In this document: positions 11,302-22,095 of the stretch, in pieces | How positions within the stretch are numbered: position 1 is the stretch's first letter | Layout: every line of letters begins with the position of its first letter | Assembly: GCA_022559845.1 (NCBI GenBank) | Contig: CM040123.1 | Span: 300,316,642 to 300,380,641 of the forward strand | DNA length: 64,000 bases | Reading direction: 5' to 3' | Source: Amorphophallus konjac | Lineage: Eukaryota; Streptophyta; Magnoliopsida; Alismatales; Araceae | Translations under genes and position numbers: made by a program | Notes under the pieces: generated by a model | Told to the model about the DNA's origin: nothing | The model's database searches: none | Seen by the model: only the letters and a program-made list of their open reading frames with translations

Positions 11302-12931
11302 ATGGTGTGATGAAGTTCTGGTAGGAGAGCTGCCAGCGACAAGGGAAAAGCCCTGGCGACGGAAGAAGGTGGACCTTCCCTCCCCATGGAGAATTCCCAG
11401 TTGAGCAACCACGCCAATGAAATACCTCCGTCGGTGGCTGGGGAACAGCTTCCCGGCGGGAGTACCGACGCCTCCAAACTCTCAATGCAAAACTGGATGT
11501 CCTCATGGATCTCAAGAGGGCCCAGGCAGCCAGGGAGGAGAAGTCGCATCTCCTCCGGAAGAGCCCCCCCCCCCCCCCCCCCCCCCCGCGGAGATGCCTC
11601 CCAGCAAACCGCTGGAGGCCGTTTTACCCTCTGGGGCAGCGGCTCATCTGCAACCAGTCAGGATGACCATCGCGTGCCCCTCCCCTAGAGCAGGAAGCCT
11701 CCTCCACCCCGAGGAGGGAGAAGTCTGGCGCACGCCGACCGTTCATGGATATCGAGGCCCCCGAGGAGCGCCGGGACAGCATGCAAGTGCGTCCCCCCAG
11801 CCCCTCGGGTCAGTGACAGCCAGAGCTGTCTCTCCAGCTGCGACACTTTGAGAGGCGTTTCACAGAGCAAGAGCGCTCCCTCCATGCCTTGCAGAATACC
11901 TCTCCTGTGGAGGACAAAGAGCGATACCTATTCTCCGATTATATCTTGAAGGATGAGATTTCCCCCAGGATCTCACTTTCGCCTTCAAATCGTATGACGG
12001 CCAGGGAGACCCGGCCGATCATTACGACAGCTTCGACACCCTGATGACCTTGCATGGGGCATCTGACGTAATTAAGTGCCGAGTGTTCGTGACCACTCTG
12101 GTTCAGGGCGCTCAGGCATGGTTCAGGGCCCTCGCCCCCGGCAACATCCACAACTTCAAGCAATTCGGGCGAGTGTTCAAGGAAAGCTTCGTCGGCAGCG
12201 GTCCTCCCCGGTCAGTGGCGGGATTACTGGCCCTCAAGCAGGAACAGGGGGAGAAGTTGCGGGTTTATATCAACCGATTCAAATCAGAAGCCCTACGCAT
12301 CCCCCGCCTGGATGTTGCCTCGGCCATCACCGCACTAACCGGGGGCACCCGCGATGAGAACCTATGGCGCGAGCTAGTGCTTCATCCTCCTACCTCCTGC
12401 GCCGAGCTAGTGACCCTGGCCCTGCGCCAAGCAGAGTGTTAGGAAGTCCTCAGCGCCTGTAGAGGCATGACAGGCTCGGGTCGGGAGGGGGACAAGAAGC
12501 GACCGTCCGAGCAAGGGACGGGTCAAGGAAAAAGGCAGAACCAGGACATAGACCGCAAAGAGCCGTCCCGGAAGTACGAGCGGTATACCCCTCTTACTGC
12601 TCCCGTCTACGAAATTTACGAGGACATCAAAGGCTTGGGTCTCCTCCACCAGCCCGAGCCTATGAAGGCCAAGCACTGTAATCGCCGTAAGCATTGCCTG
12701 TTCCACAGCGATCACGGGCATCACAGCAGCGATTGCCATCAACTTCAAGACGAGATCGCGCACCTCATCCGCCAAGGACACCTATCCCGATACGTGTCCG
12801 GGCAGAAGGAAGACCAAGGTGCCCCTGAAGAGATCGATAATGCCCCCCGCGGAGTCCACATGAACGTCATCACGGGCGGCGCGACATCAGGTGGAGATAG
12901 CAGCCGAGGAAGAAAGTGTCATGCCGAGTGA
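11302..12931 (+). pseudogene. gag of element A (Tat lineage), degenerate
   Basis: The ATG at 11302 is where B's gag starts (B reads MVQRSS), but in A codons 3 and 4 are both TGA. A 24-base C run at 11564-11587 replaces a mixed-sequence stretch in B and disturbs the frame. The capsid-like core is clear from 12044: LMTLHGASDVIKCRVFVTTL, AQAWFRALAPGNIHNFKQF, LRVYINRFKSEALRIP. A stop follows the block LALRQAEC (12440). Downstream a cysteine/histidine motif of Tat type (CLFHSDHGHHSSDCHQLQDE, about 12695) marks the gag-pol transition, and a TGA at 12929 ends this stretch. Gag coats the RNA genome; this copy cannot make an intact one. Confidence 0.85.
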
Positions 12932-14084
12932 GCGAGCCGGGCCTTTGTTGAGCACTCTACGGCCCCGTAGGCGAGCGAATCGCAGGCCCTGGTATTCTCC
13001 GATGAGGACCTGAAAGGGTTAACCACCCCGCACGACGACGTTGTCGTTGTATCAGCTACAATAAACCACTGTAACGTAGATAGGATCTTAGTTGACAATG
13101 GTAGTGCCCCTGATATATTATCCTATGAATGTTTCCTCAAGATGGGAGAGAATCCATCTAAACTCCGCCCGATCCGAACCCCCCTCTGTGGGTTCAACGG
13201 CCAGGCAACTTATCCCGAGGGAGCCCTGAGCCTGCCAGTTACTATCGGCACCCCACCCAAAACCGTTACGGTTATGTTGGACTTAATCATGATTAAAGGG
13301 ATGACGGCCTATAATGCCATCTTCGGTCGAGGTATCCTCAGTCGAATGAAAGTGGTGCCCTCTACCTTTCACCAAAAAATGAAGTTCCCCACCAAACATG
13401 GCGTGAGGGAGGTTCGGGGTAACCAGGCAGTGGCTAGACAGTGCTATATAATATCGGTCAAAGCCACGTGGCCGGAAGGGAAAAACAAAGGAGTAAAGGG
13501 ATCCGAGGAGGCACCAGTAACATCTGAGCTTGACGGCGAGTTGCTAACGGTCTTCCTCAACGGTGACCTGACTCTAGGAGTCAAGATCGGAGCCGATCTA
13601 CCACCTGAGGAACAGGAAAAATATAATGATTTCCTTGCCCAATACATCCAAGTCTTTGCATGGTCGGACGAACACCTTCCCGGGGTCCCGGGAGATATGG
13701 TAATGCACAAGCTCAACCTCGGCCCAATGGTGAAGCCTGTCCAACAATGCAGGATAAAGCACACCCCGGAGAAGCAAGCGGTCTTCAAAGAGCAAGTCAT
13801 CAAGGGGCAAAAGAAAGGCCTCGTTAGTCTAGTCCAGTACCCTACGTGGCTCGCCAACGTCGTCCTGATACCGAAGTCTTCGGGGGAATGGCGAATGTGC
13901 ATAGACTTCATCGACCTCAACAAGGCTACCCCAAAGGATTGCTACCCGCTGCCGAGCATCGATCAACTGGTCGACTCAACCTTTGGCAATGAATTACTCA
14001 GCTTCTTGGACGCCTACTCCGGTTACCATTAGATCAGGATGGACTCAGAGGACACCGAGAAGACCGCCTTCATCACTGACTTCG
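12932..14084 (+). pseudogene. Protease and first half of reverse transcriptase of element A
   Basis: The frame continues from gag. The protease active site is VDNGSAPDIL (Asp-Asn-Gly at 13094-13102), the DNG variant common in Tat elements. The RT finger and palm follow: YPTWLANVVLIPKSSGEWRM, DLNKATPKDCYPLPSIDQLV and LLSFLDAYSGYH, which carries the first catalytic Asp. The next codon is TAG (14030-14032) where B has a Gln codon. The frame continues to 14084, where element B is inserted with duplication of gcgta. The YIDD box comes after the insertion, at 35022. A stop also lies near 12970. It copies RNA to DNA in an intact element; this one is broken by at least two stops and the insertion. 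Confidence 0.9.
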
Positions 14085-14089
14085 GCGTA

Positions 14090-14821
14090 TGAAGAGGGAC
14101 GATCTCGCACTGCTCCTGAGCGGGGAAGAGGATGACCACGTACACTTGAAGTGTGAACTACAAGAAGGGAAACGAGTCAGAGGTGCCCAGGGATAGATCA
14201 TCGGGGAAGACCCTTCGATGCTTAAGTCAGAAAAGTAGTTGAGCTCTGATGCAAAGGGAAGAGCTAGGAGGAAGATGGGAGCGCGAGATCCCTCTCCACC
14301 AAAAGGTGAAGTGGTTCTTGCTCAGGGTTTTTGGCTCTTGCCTGGCTTACCTCTTTGTAGTAGGGCATTTCCAGTTTAAATAGTGGCATGTTGTGCGATT
14401 GATCCCTGTAAGTGGAGGAGTCTCTAGGGGGGTTACGTCTTTCATGCGGACTCCTTATAGCACGCGGACTCTTGGTCTCCCCTATCCCCTTGAGCTTCCT
14501 TCCATTAAGGGACTCACAACGGCCATACCAATAAGCTTCCATCAGTGAGCTCGAGCGATAGGCACTTGCCCAGGAGTGGTCTCCCGAGCAATGAGTGCAC
14601 GGTCGGGACATGGAATAGTGGGCTCCGAAGGAGCTTTCCCAATCGAACTGATGCTCGGACTTCCCAACCCGAAGGCCACCTCAGAAGCGCTTGTTCTGAG
14701 TGAGTTATTAAGCTTATATTGAGTGGGCCCGAGGGCTACCACTTCAAGGAGTTGGTCCTCGTTCGGTCTGGTTGGACCTCTTTTGGCCTCTCCGTACGGG
14801 CGACGAGATTTCCCCTCTCCA
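14090..14821 (-). repeat. 3' LTR of element B
   Basis: It begins TGAAGAGG (reverse of the CCTCTTCA end) and ends CTCTCCA (reverse of the TGGAGAG start). It matches 34180-34911 along its length, including the TATA-like CTATTTAAAC (minus, around 14378). It is bounded by gcgta and by a polypurine tract. Confidence 0.97.
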
Positions 14822-14837
14822 CTTGTCCTCCTCCTAC
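14822..14837 (-). promoter_or_regulatory. Polypurine tract of element B
   Basis: The minus strand reads GTAGGAGGAGGACAAG just before the LTR start TGGAGAG. E has the near-identical GTAGGAGGGGGACAAG at 58333-58348. Confidence 0.85.
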
Positions 14838-15255
14838 TCCCGAGCCAAAATTAGGCTCGTACGAGTAGCATTTGGGCTGGACTTTTTGTGGCTCTGGTTG
14901 GGTAAAGATTTCTCTCTGGTAGGGGCCACATGATGCGGCTTGCCTTGAAAATATGCAGGTCATGATGAATAAGAGAAGGCCCCTCCTCTGGAGATCGGAT
15001 CGCCACACCGCCTTCGGTTTAAGCATTGCGTGTTTTTGCGTCCCTTTATCTCTGGGGTTTAGGGTTTTGTGTCTCTTCGTATTTATGTTTGAGGGGGGCT
15101 CCTTTGTTGTGAGAGCAGCTCGAAAGAGCGGAGAATCGTTGTGCCCATCGGAGCTAGAGGAGCATTCTGAGGCGGCGATTAGTCAGCTTCCTTCTCCTCC
15201 GGAGTCCTTTGATTCGGAGCTTTCCCCTTCTTCTCCCAGTTCTTCTATCTGTTCC
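14838..15255. other. B: stretch between 3' LTR and antisense gene
   Basis: About 420 bases homologous to 58350-58786 in E. It should hold the promoter and leader of the antisense gene. I see no clear TATA box. An open frame from 14953 reads into the gene's start and includes Ser-rich sequence just before the chosen ATG. Confidence 0.4.
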
Positions 15256-17588
15256 ATGACGGACCAAAATCTGGGGGCCGAGAGCCGAGAGGGAGAACAG
15301 GCCTCGAGGACTTTTTTGGTGCCATCGGAGCCTCTTCGCAGTGAGCTGGGTGAGGCGGACGTGTAACGGTTGGAGAATCAATATGGGCTGCCATGGCGAT
15401 TCAAGTTCTAGGACCTGAGCCTCATGAATCCAGTCTAGCCGCTCGTTCTGGCGTCTTTTATTCTTTCCTCCTTACATGGAAGTGCGGCTTTCTACTGCCC
15501 CTCATCCTCTCGTCGCCGAGTGGCTTCGGTTCTACCGGCTGGCTCCTGTCAGCTGGTCTCCAATTCTTATACCCTTATTTTCTCCTTCATCTTTCTCTAT
15601 GGCAAGAGAGGGGTGCACACCTCGGTGGACCTCTTCCACTATTTTTTTGAGTTGAAGGAGAATCCTTTTGTCGGGAAGGGCTTCGTCTTCATTCAGGCGA
15701 AGCGGAAGAGGAGTTGCGTGTCTCTTTCTGTGAAGGATTCCTCTCATAAGGGGTGGAAGACCCAATATTTCTGGGTGGGCCCGTCGGCGGTTAGCGTGGT
15801 CTGGGATTTCCCAACGGCGCCCAACTTTCACCCGAACATCCCTCCGAAGCAAACAAAGGTCTCTTCGGAGGTGGAGAGGGATGCTGCTATCCTTCAGCGG
15901 GACCGCCTGGAGACTGCTGAGTTGGTGACTCCTCCTAACATCGAGGAGTATCTTTCTCGACTGCTATTGCCGACGGGTAAGGTTCTCAAGAACTTTTCCT
16001 CTTTCAAGCGAGTGTTTTCCTCTTCTCAATTTGCTTTTCTTCGCACAGATCTGTGGCGAGCGGCTGAGGAGGAGGAGGCACCGTCAGTCGAGTTGGAGGT
16101 CATCAATGTGATGATACGCCGGCGCCGAGCAATCTCCCAGCTTCGGAGGGCTCATCCCGCGCTCGGGAAAAGGGCAAGGGGGTCGCCCGGGACGATGCTT
16201 CTGATTGTCGGGGGGTCAAGCGGAAGGATCCCGTGGCAAAGTTGTTTCGGTCTTTGATGCAGGCTCAGTCTGCTGAGAAGAAGCGGGAGAGGAAGGCGGA
16301 GGCCGCCCGCCTGGTCGATGAGGTTCCCCTATTGCCTCCTCCCTCTGCGGTACAAGAGGGGGCAATTGACGAAGGGATCGTGGCCGATGCTGGGGCGCCG
16401 AGTGAAGCAGAGGGGGGCCAGAAAGAGGAGCCCGGTTCGAGCCGGTTGAGGCTGGAGGGTCGCAGGATGCAGCGGCTCAATCGCAAATGACCAAGGTCAG
16501 GGAAGTACACGACGGGGCCGCTCATCCCGAGTCAACCGGTGGGGCCCCAAAGGCAGGATTGCTCGGGGAAGGTGCCCCAATCCCGACTGCTCCGGAGAGA
16601 GTTCCCCTTCCCTCGACCAGTTCCTTCAACGTTCGAGCCTCCCTGTACCGGAGGTGCCATTCTATTGCTTCAGGAGTTGTACGATATAAGCTCTAGAGGG
16701 GTCCCCCCTCCACGCTTTTCGAGCAGCTTATAGAAGGCAGCCTAATCTTGGCCCAGCTCGGGGCTGAGGCAGTAGGCACATATGCTCGGGTGGAGTTAGA
16801 GCGGGAGGCTCTCCCGTGGGCCCATGGTGCGCTGGATCGGAAGGTTCAGCGTTTGACCCTTGATCTTGGTGACCTTCGTCGGGAGGTGGCCCCGCTTCCG
16901 GCTTAGGTGCAGTCGAGCCAAGCGGAGGCTCGATCATTGGCGGAGCAACTGGCCTAGGCCCGTCGTATGGTCGACTGAAGAATGAGCTCCTGGAGGCGGA
17001 GCGTATGATTCAGGTCGAGCGCGGCGAGTAGTGGAAGGCCGAGCGGGAGGCGCTCGAGGGCCGAGTCGGGGGGCCGAAGATGCACTGATCGAGGCCGATA
17101 GAAGGTTGTCCGAGTCAGAACAGAGAATAGCCGAGCTCGAGAGGCAGGCGGAGTTGGCTGGGGTGGAGGCACTCGAGCGACATAAGTGCTTAGAGGCCCA
17201 TCAGGCGGCTCCTCTCAAGGCTACCTTCCCTTATTATGAGTCAGGCTATCGCCGGGGCCTTCGGAAGGGCTTCTCCCAAGGGTTCGATCGGGCCGCCATA
17301 GAGGCTGAGGCCCAAGCGAAGGAGCTCATTTTTCCTTCCGGGCAGTACTATGACTCGGACTGAGGTTCGACTGACTCTTGCCATTATACCTCGAGCGAAG
17401 AGGAGGGTCAAGAGTCCTCGTCCGAGCGATTGCCAACTCCAGCATCTTCGGGAGAGCGCACGATCGAGACAGTTCCCACACAAGTGGGGTCAGTGCCTGG
17501 GTCAGTTGTCATCAAGAATACTGGGGGCAGATCATCTGGTGCTGAGGAAGCCTTGCCTGTCGAGCCTGAAGATGGGCCTGACGCCTGA
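15256..17588 (+). pseudogene. Antisense extra gene of B: gypsy-type 'transposase' domain plus coiled coil, degenerate
   Basis: The gene runs opposite to B's pol, between pol and the 3' LTR. Start MTDQNL was chosen because E has MADQRL at the same place. The N-terminal domain includes VDLFHYFFELKENPFVGKGF, KGWKTQYFWVGPSAV and NFHPNIPP, which resembles the plant 'putative gypsy type transposon' family (Pfam PF04195 from memory). A predicted intron follows at 15977-16048. Then come an acidic/basic low-complexity linker, a Glu/Arg-rich coiled-coil stretch (16740-17200) and a conserved C-terminal block, YESGYRRGLRKGFSQGFDRA and FPSGQYYDSD. A stop at 15364, several stops in 16700-17090 and frame changes show decay. 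The function of this family is unknown; antisense extra ORFs in plant Ty3 elements have been reported before. Confidence 0.75.
15977..16048 (+). other. Predicted spliceosomal intron in B's antisense gene (72 bases)
   Basis: The donor is G|GTAAGG and the acceptor CTTCGCACAG|AT, with a T-rich body. It falls after codon text PTG and splices in phase 1 to DLWRAAEEEE. The same junction, PTG|D, is found in E (59511-59588), where the unspliced frame contains a stop. The length is divisible by three. Confidence 0.65.
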
Positions 17589-17958
17589 TGTAATAGCTCT
17601 CTCTTTCTTTTTTCTTTCCCTTATGTAGCCGGGTAAGGCTTTTTTTGGAAAATATAATAGCGACAGTATTAAATGCAGAATTGGCTGTTTCTTACCGCTT
17701 TTGGTGTGATTTGACTATCGGATCCGTAGTCATTGGAGAAGGCGCCGATTTTCTCTGTAGATATCGCGCGTGCCGATCTGTCAAATAACTGACATGGTGC
17801 TGGCGGCTTTCCATTTTTCCATACCGCCCTTAATGACTTGCCGCTTTGCGCGTCCCACTGGCGGGATGTTTGGGAAATGAGGTAACCATCTCAGGGAAAG
17901 CCCTTTTAGTGTGTTTTGTAAGGGAAGAGTCATTTAAGGTGATCAGCTCCCCCTTCGG
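17589..17958. other. B: spacer between antisense gene and conserved antisense TATA box
   Basis: These 370 bases contain no ORF of note. They are conserved in A (reverse, 37765-38136) and E (61331-61698), including the phrases 'taccgc', 'ctgacag' and 'atcatttaag'. They probably hold the 3' end of the antisense transcript and upstream promoter sequence. Confidence 0.5.
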
Positions 17959-17969
17959 CCTATAAAAGG
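17959..17969 (+). promoter_or_regulatory. Conserved antisense TATA box in B
   Basis: CCTATAAAAGG is followed by TCCGAGGGGCATC and a CT-rich leader containing CATCGCTTA. The same arrangement occurs in A (minus, 37764-37754) and E (plus, 61699-61709). It points towards the 3' end of pol, that is, antisense to the retrotransposon, and lies about 110 bases before the small ORF at 18071. Confidence 0.6.
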
Positions 17970-18070
17970 TCCGAGGGGCATCTCCTTTTCCTTTCATCGC
18001 TTAAGGCCATCCCTGGCAGTTTCTCCTTCTTTCCCTTTCGTGAGAGTTGTGCTGTCAGTCTTGGCGGGGC

Positions 18071-18190
18071 ATGGAAGGCGCTTCGGAAGACGATGATGCA
18101 GATGACGGTAGGAGGGAAGCTCCTGCTGTTTCAGTCTGGAAGAGGGTTCGTCAGTCGGGGGTCACTCTGGGAGAGGGTTCGTCATGCTGA
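18071..18190 (+). CDS. Small conserved antisense ORF of B (39 aa), function unknown
   Basis: It starts MEGASEDDDADDGRREAP and continues with VWKRVRQS. A's copy on the minus strand (37652-37572, 26 aa) starts MESASEDDEMDKSRREDP and also has VWKRV before its stop, so the reading frame is kept through many base differences. It lies about 110 bases downstream of a TATA box that is conserved in A, B and E, in the same direction. The peptide is acidic at its N terminus and basic at its C terminus. I do not recognise a family. It could be the first exon of a longer antisense transcript, because the next 200 bases in B stay open in another frame, or it could be a leader ORF. E's copy is cut off before this point by the insertion near 61786. 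Existence as a translated gene is an inference from conservation between two copies only. Confidence 0.45.
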   Translation: MEGASEDDDADDGRREAPAVSVWKRVRQSGVTLGEGSSC

Positions 18191-18703
18191 AGCATGTCGC
18201 CCTCCTGTTCTTGACTCTTCGACGCCATCCCAAGGGGAGGTTGGAGCTCATTAAGCTCCCTCCTTTCTTGGCCTCCCCTTGTCTCCTCGTCCATCTATGC
18301 CATTTTCTTTTTCTCTCTCCTTCTTCACTCTTCAGAGGATGCCTGCTCTCTCTACCTTCCAACGAGTTGGCAGAGAGGAGGCCTTCACTTGTATTCCTTC
18401 CTCTTCTTCCCTCTCTTTTTGTTGTTTCCCCTCTTTTCTTGTTTCCTCCGAGCTTTCTCAAACCAACGAGGCCGGCGATCCTTTGTCTGAGCCAGTTTCC
18501 GCACGAGGCAGAGTCAGTGGCTGGACATAGGAGTGCTTACCAGGTTGGCCCAGCGTTCTGCTCGCGTTATAGTGCCAGAGGGTGTAGTTTTTGTACATGT
18601 ATACTGTATTGGCTGCGGCCTACTTGTTGTACATCAAAGTTTAATAAGAAGAAAAGAATTACGTTTATTCTACTTTGCTTACATGTGCATGCTTGCCAAA
18701 TGA
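18191..18703. other. B: region between small antisense ORF and the end of pol
   Basis: About 510 bases, CT-rich on the plus strand (18240-18450). A 189-codon plus frame (18184-18753) runs through it, but its composition follows the CT bias and it overlaps the end of the integrase gene. A has a shorter, diverged counterpart at 36990-37570. Confidence 0.4.
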
Positions 18704-21700
18704 TCAAAAGTAGAACTTGCGAAGATTTGTCGCGTCCCATGGCCGAGGGATAAGTGTTCCTTCCATGGTGGATAGCCGGTATGCTCATTTCCCGATCGTC
18801 TCGACCACTCGATAGGGGCCTTCCCAGGTAGGGGCCAGTTTCCCCGCCGCCTCTAGTGGTCGAGATGCTTCGGCCTTCCTCAGGATGAAGTCTCCCGGCT
18901 GGAAGTGCCTGTCTCGGACTCTGGAGTTGTAGTATCGAGTGATGCGCCATTGGTATTCCATTGCTCGGATCTTTGCAATCTCTCAGATCTCATCTACTAG
19001 GTCGAGATTTTCTCGTAGTTTCTGCTCATTTACCTCGAGTTTGAAGTGGACGACTCGGAGAGAGGGATTATCGACCTCCAATAGAATTATGGCTTCCGTG
19101 CCATATACCAGCTGAAAAGGTGTTTCACCGGTGGCCGTTCTCGGAGTAGTTCGGTGCGACCATAGTACGCTTGGTAATTCCTCAAGCCAACTTTCCTTGG
19201 CCATGCCGCGCCTGGTTTTGATGCCTTTTAAGATAGTCTTATTGGCATTCTTGACCAGTCCGTTAGCCTGAGGGTGAGCTACCGAAGTGAAGTGATTGCG
19301 AATGCTTAGGTCCGCACATCTATCTCTGAAGTAATGAGAATCAAATTGCTGACCGTTATCGCTCACGATCACTCAGGGGACACCGTAGCGACAGATGATC
19401 AACTTCCAAACAAAACTCCATACGACCTACTCGGTGATCCTTGTGGTGGCTTCGGCCTCGATCCACTTGGTGAAATAGTCCATGGCGACGATGATGAACT
19501 TCTTCTGAGCTTGAGCCGTGGGGAATGGCCCCAAGATGTCGATCCCCTGCCTTAGCGAAAGGGTACGGCTCGGGAAGGGTGATGAGCTCTGCGGCAGGTT
19601 GATGGATAAGGTGGTCGAAGCGCTGACATCGGTCGCACTTCTGTACATAGGTCGTGCAGTCACGCTGGAGAGTGGCCCACCAGTAACCCTGCCGAAGCGA
19701 GATCCTGGCGAGCGATCTTTCTCTTGGTGCGCTCCGTAGGTGCCTTCGTGTACTTCCTGAACCGCTCGGCTGGCTTCATCGGCGCTGATGCACTTGAGGA
19801 GGGGACCGGAGAAAGATCTATGGTACTAGGCATCGTCCAGCATGATGAAATGCCGAGCTTGGTACTTGAGCTTCCGAGCCTCTCGAGGGACGGGGGGCTC
19901 TTGAGAATCCTGGAGTCAGGATATGTAGGGGGTCCGCCAGTCGCTCGGGGGTGCCGGGTCAACGGTCATAAGCTCGGACTCGATGCTCGGTCGCTCGAGC
20001 TCTTCGAGAAAGACCGATCATGTACCTGCGGGGTCGGGCGAGGAGGCCAGTCAAGAGAGGGCATCCGCTCGGGAGTTTTCCTCTCGAGCTATCCGGACTA
20101 CCTCAAAGCTCTCGAAGAGTTGGGCCATCCTCTTGACCGCCTGGAGGTACTTGACCATTTGTCTTTCCCGAGCTTCGTAATCACCGTTGACCTGGCTAGC
20201 GACCACTTGGGAGTCAGTGTGGATCCTGACTCGCTCGACTCCTAGTCGTCGGGCCATCCTGGTCCCTGAGATAAGGGCTTCATACTCGGAAGCGTTGTTG
20301 GAGGCCTGGAAGTTAAACTTCAGGGCGTATCGCAACTCCGCTCCTTCGGGGGATTTGAGAAGGACACCGGTGCCACATCCGGCTGAGTTGGAGGACCCGT
20401 CGACGAACAGATCCCAAGTGGGCCCAAGTGCTGGTGGATGTACTTCTTTAATCGGGACTGTGCTTTCGGCGATGAAGTCTACGAGAGCCTATCCTTTGAT
20501 GGTCAAGCGGGGGCGATACGAGATATCATAGGCCCAGAGCATGATGGCCCATTTGACGAGGCATCCCGAGGCTTCAAGGTGAAAGAGAATCTTCTTCAGG
20601 GGTTCGCCAATCAATACGGCGATGGAGTGCCCTTGAAAGTAGGGTCAGAGGCACTTGGCCGAGGTAACCAACACTAGCACGAGTTTCTCGGTTGCAGGGT
20701 ACCTTTTCTCAGCTTTATTAAGCACCTTGTTGGCCTAGTAAACTGGTCTCTCAACCCCTGCGTCGTTCCTGACCAGGATCGAGCTCACTGTAGAAGGGGT
20801 CACCGAGAGATAGAGGTATAGAGCTTCGCCTTGGACCGGCGTGGACAGTACCGGGGGCGAGTCCAAGAATTTCTTGAGTTTGGTGAATGCCTTCTGACAT
20901 TCCTCATCCCAGGTGAACGTAGCAGATGCAATTTTGGGTCCCCTCAACAATTTGAAGAAGGGTAAGCATCGTTCGGCCGCTCGGGACAGGAAACGGTTGA
21001 GCGCAACAATGCGCCCCGTAAGGCGTTGGACATCCTTGATGCAAGTGGGCGGCCGCATGTCCAGGATGGCCTAGACCTTGTCGGGGTTGGCCTCAATCCC
21101 ACCCTGAGTTACCAGGAAGCCTAAGAACCTCCCGGATCTGGCACTTCAGGAGGGTGTCGAAGGTCTCGGCTAAGTCGGTGAGGTGGTCTTCGGCCTTCGG
21201 TGTTTTGACGAGCATGTCATCAATGTAGGCCTCGCCGTTCTGACCGAACTGTCCTTCGAAAATGTGGTTGATCAGTCTCTTATATGTCGCTCCAGCGTTC
21301 TTTAGCCCAAACGACATCTAGGTGTAGCAATGTACGCCAAAGTCGGTGATGAAGGCGGTCTTCTCGATGTCTTCCGGGTCCATCCTGATCTGATGGTAGC
21401 CGGAGAAGGCGTCTAGGAAGCTGAGTAGCTCATTGCCAGAGGTTGAGTTGACCAGTTCATTGATGCTCGGTTGTGGGTAGCAATCCTTCGGGGTAGCGTA
21501 GTTGAGGTCGGTGAAGTCCACGCACATTCGCCACTTCCCAAAAGCCTTTGGCACCAAGACGACGTTGGCGAGCCACGTAGGGTACAGGACCAGACGAAAA
21601 AGGCCAATCTTCTGCCCCTTGATGACTTGCTCTTTGATGATCGCTTGCTTCTCCGGGGCATGCTTTCTCCTGCGTTGTTGGACTGGCTTCACCATTGGGT

Positions 21701-22095
21701 CGAGGTTGAGCTTGTGCATCACCACGTCTCCCGAGATCCCGGGAAGGTGCTCATCAGACCATGCAAAGACTCAGATATATCGGGCAAGGAAATCCTTATA
21801 TTTTTCCTATTCCTCAAGTGGTAGCTCAGCTCCAATCTTTACTCCTAGAGTCAGGTCACCGTTAAGGAAGACCATTACCAACTTGCCACTAGGCTCAGAT
21901 GTTGCGGGTCCCTCTTCAGCTCCCTTTACTCCTATATTTTTCCCTTCCGACCTAGTGGCTTCGACCGAGATTATATAGCACCGTCTAGCCAATACCTTGT
22001 TACCTCGGACTTCCCCCACGCCATGTTTGGTTGGGAACTTCATTTTTTGGTGAAAGGTAGAGGGCACCGCTTTCATTCGGCTGAGAATGCCTCGG
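18704..22095 (-). pseudogene. B pol, second part: RT, RNase H, second (archaeal-type) RNase H, integrase
   Basis: On the minus strand from 22095: linker (SRMKAVPSTFHQKMKFPTKH), RT with TWLANVVLVPKAFGKWRMCV, LDAFSGYHQIRMDPEDIEKT and AYIDDMLVK (catalytic Asp pair present), then the Ty3 RNase H in which the first Asp site reads LYLYLSV, as is usual in Tat. A second RNase H follows (about 20420-20051: VDGSSNSAGCGTG, SEYEALI, HTDSQVVASQVNG, ENSRADALS), the extra domain that defines the plant Tat lineage. The integrase has IDILG and SDNGQQFDSHYF, but the catalytic Glu is Lys (GLVKNANK, codon 19252-19250). It ends LRKFYF with TGA at 18704. Stops and frameshifts occur throughout, for example near 21330 and 19400. 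The upstream part lies beyond C at 32126-34142. Confidence 0.92.

Noticed and set aside
18184..18753. 189-codon plus-strand ORF
   Set aside because: It follows a CT-rich tract and overlaps the end of B's integrase; the composition explains the open frame and A shows no conserved counterpart in frame.
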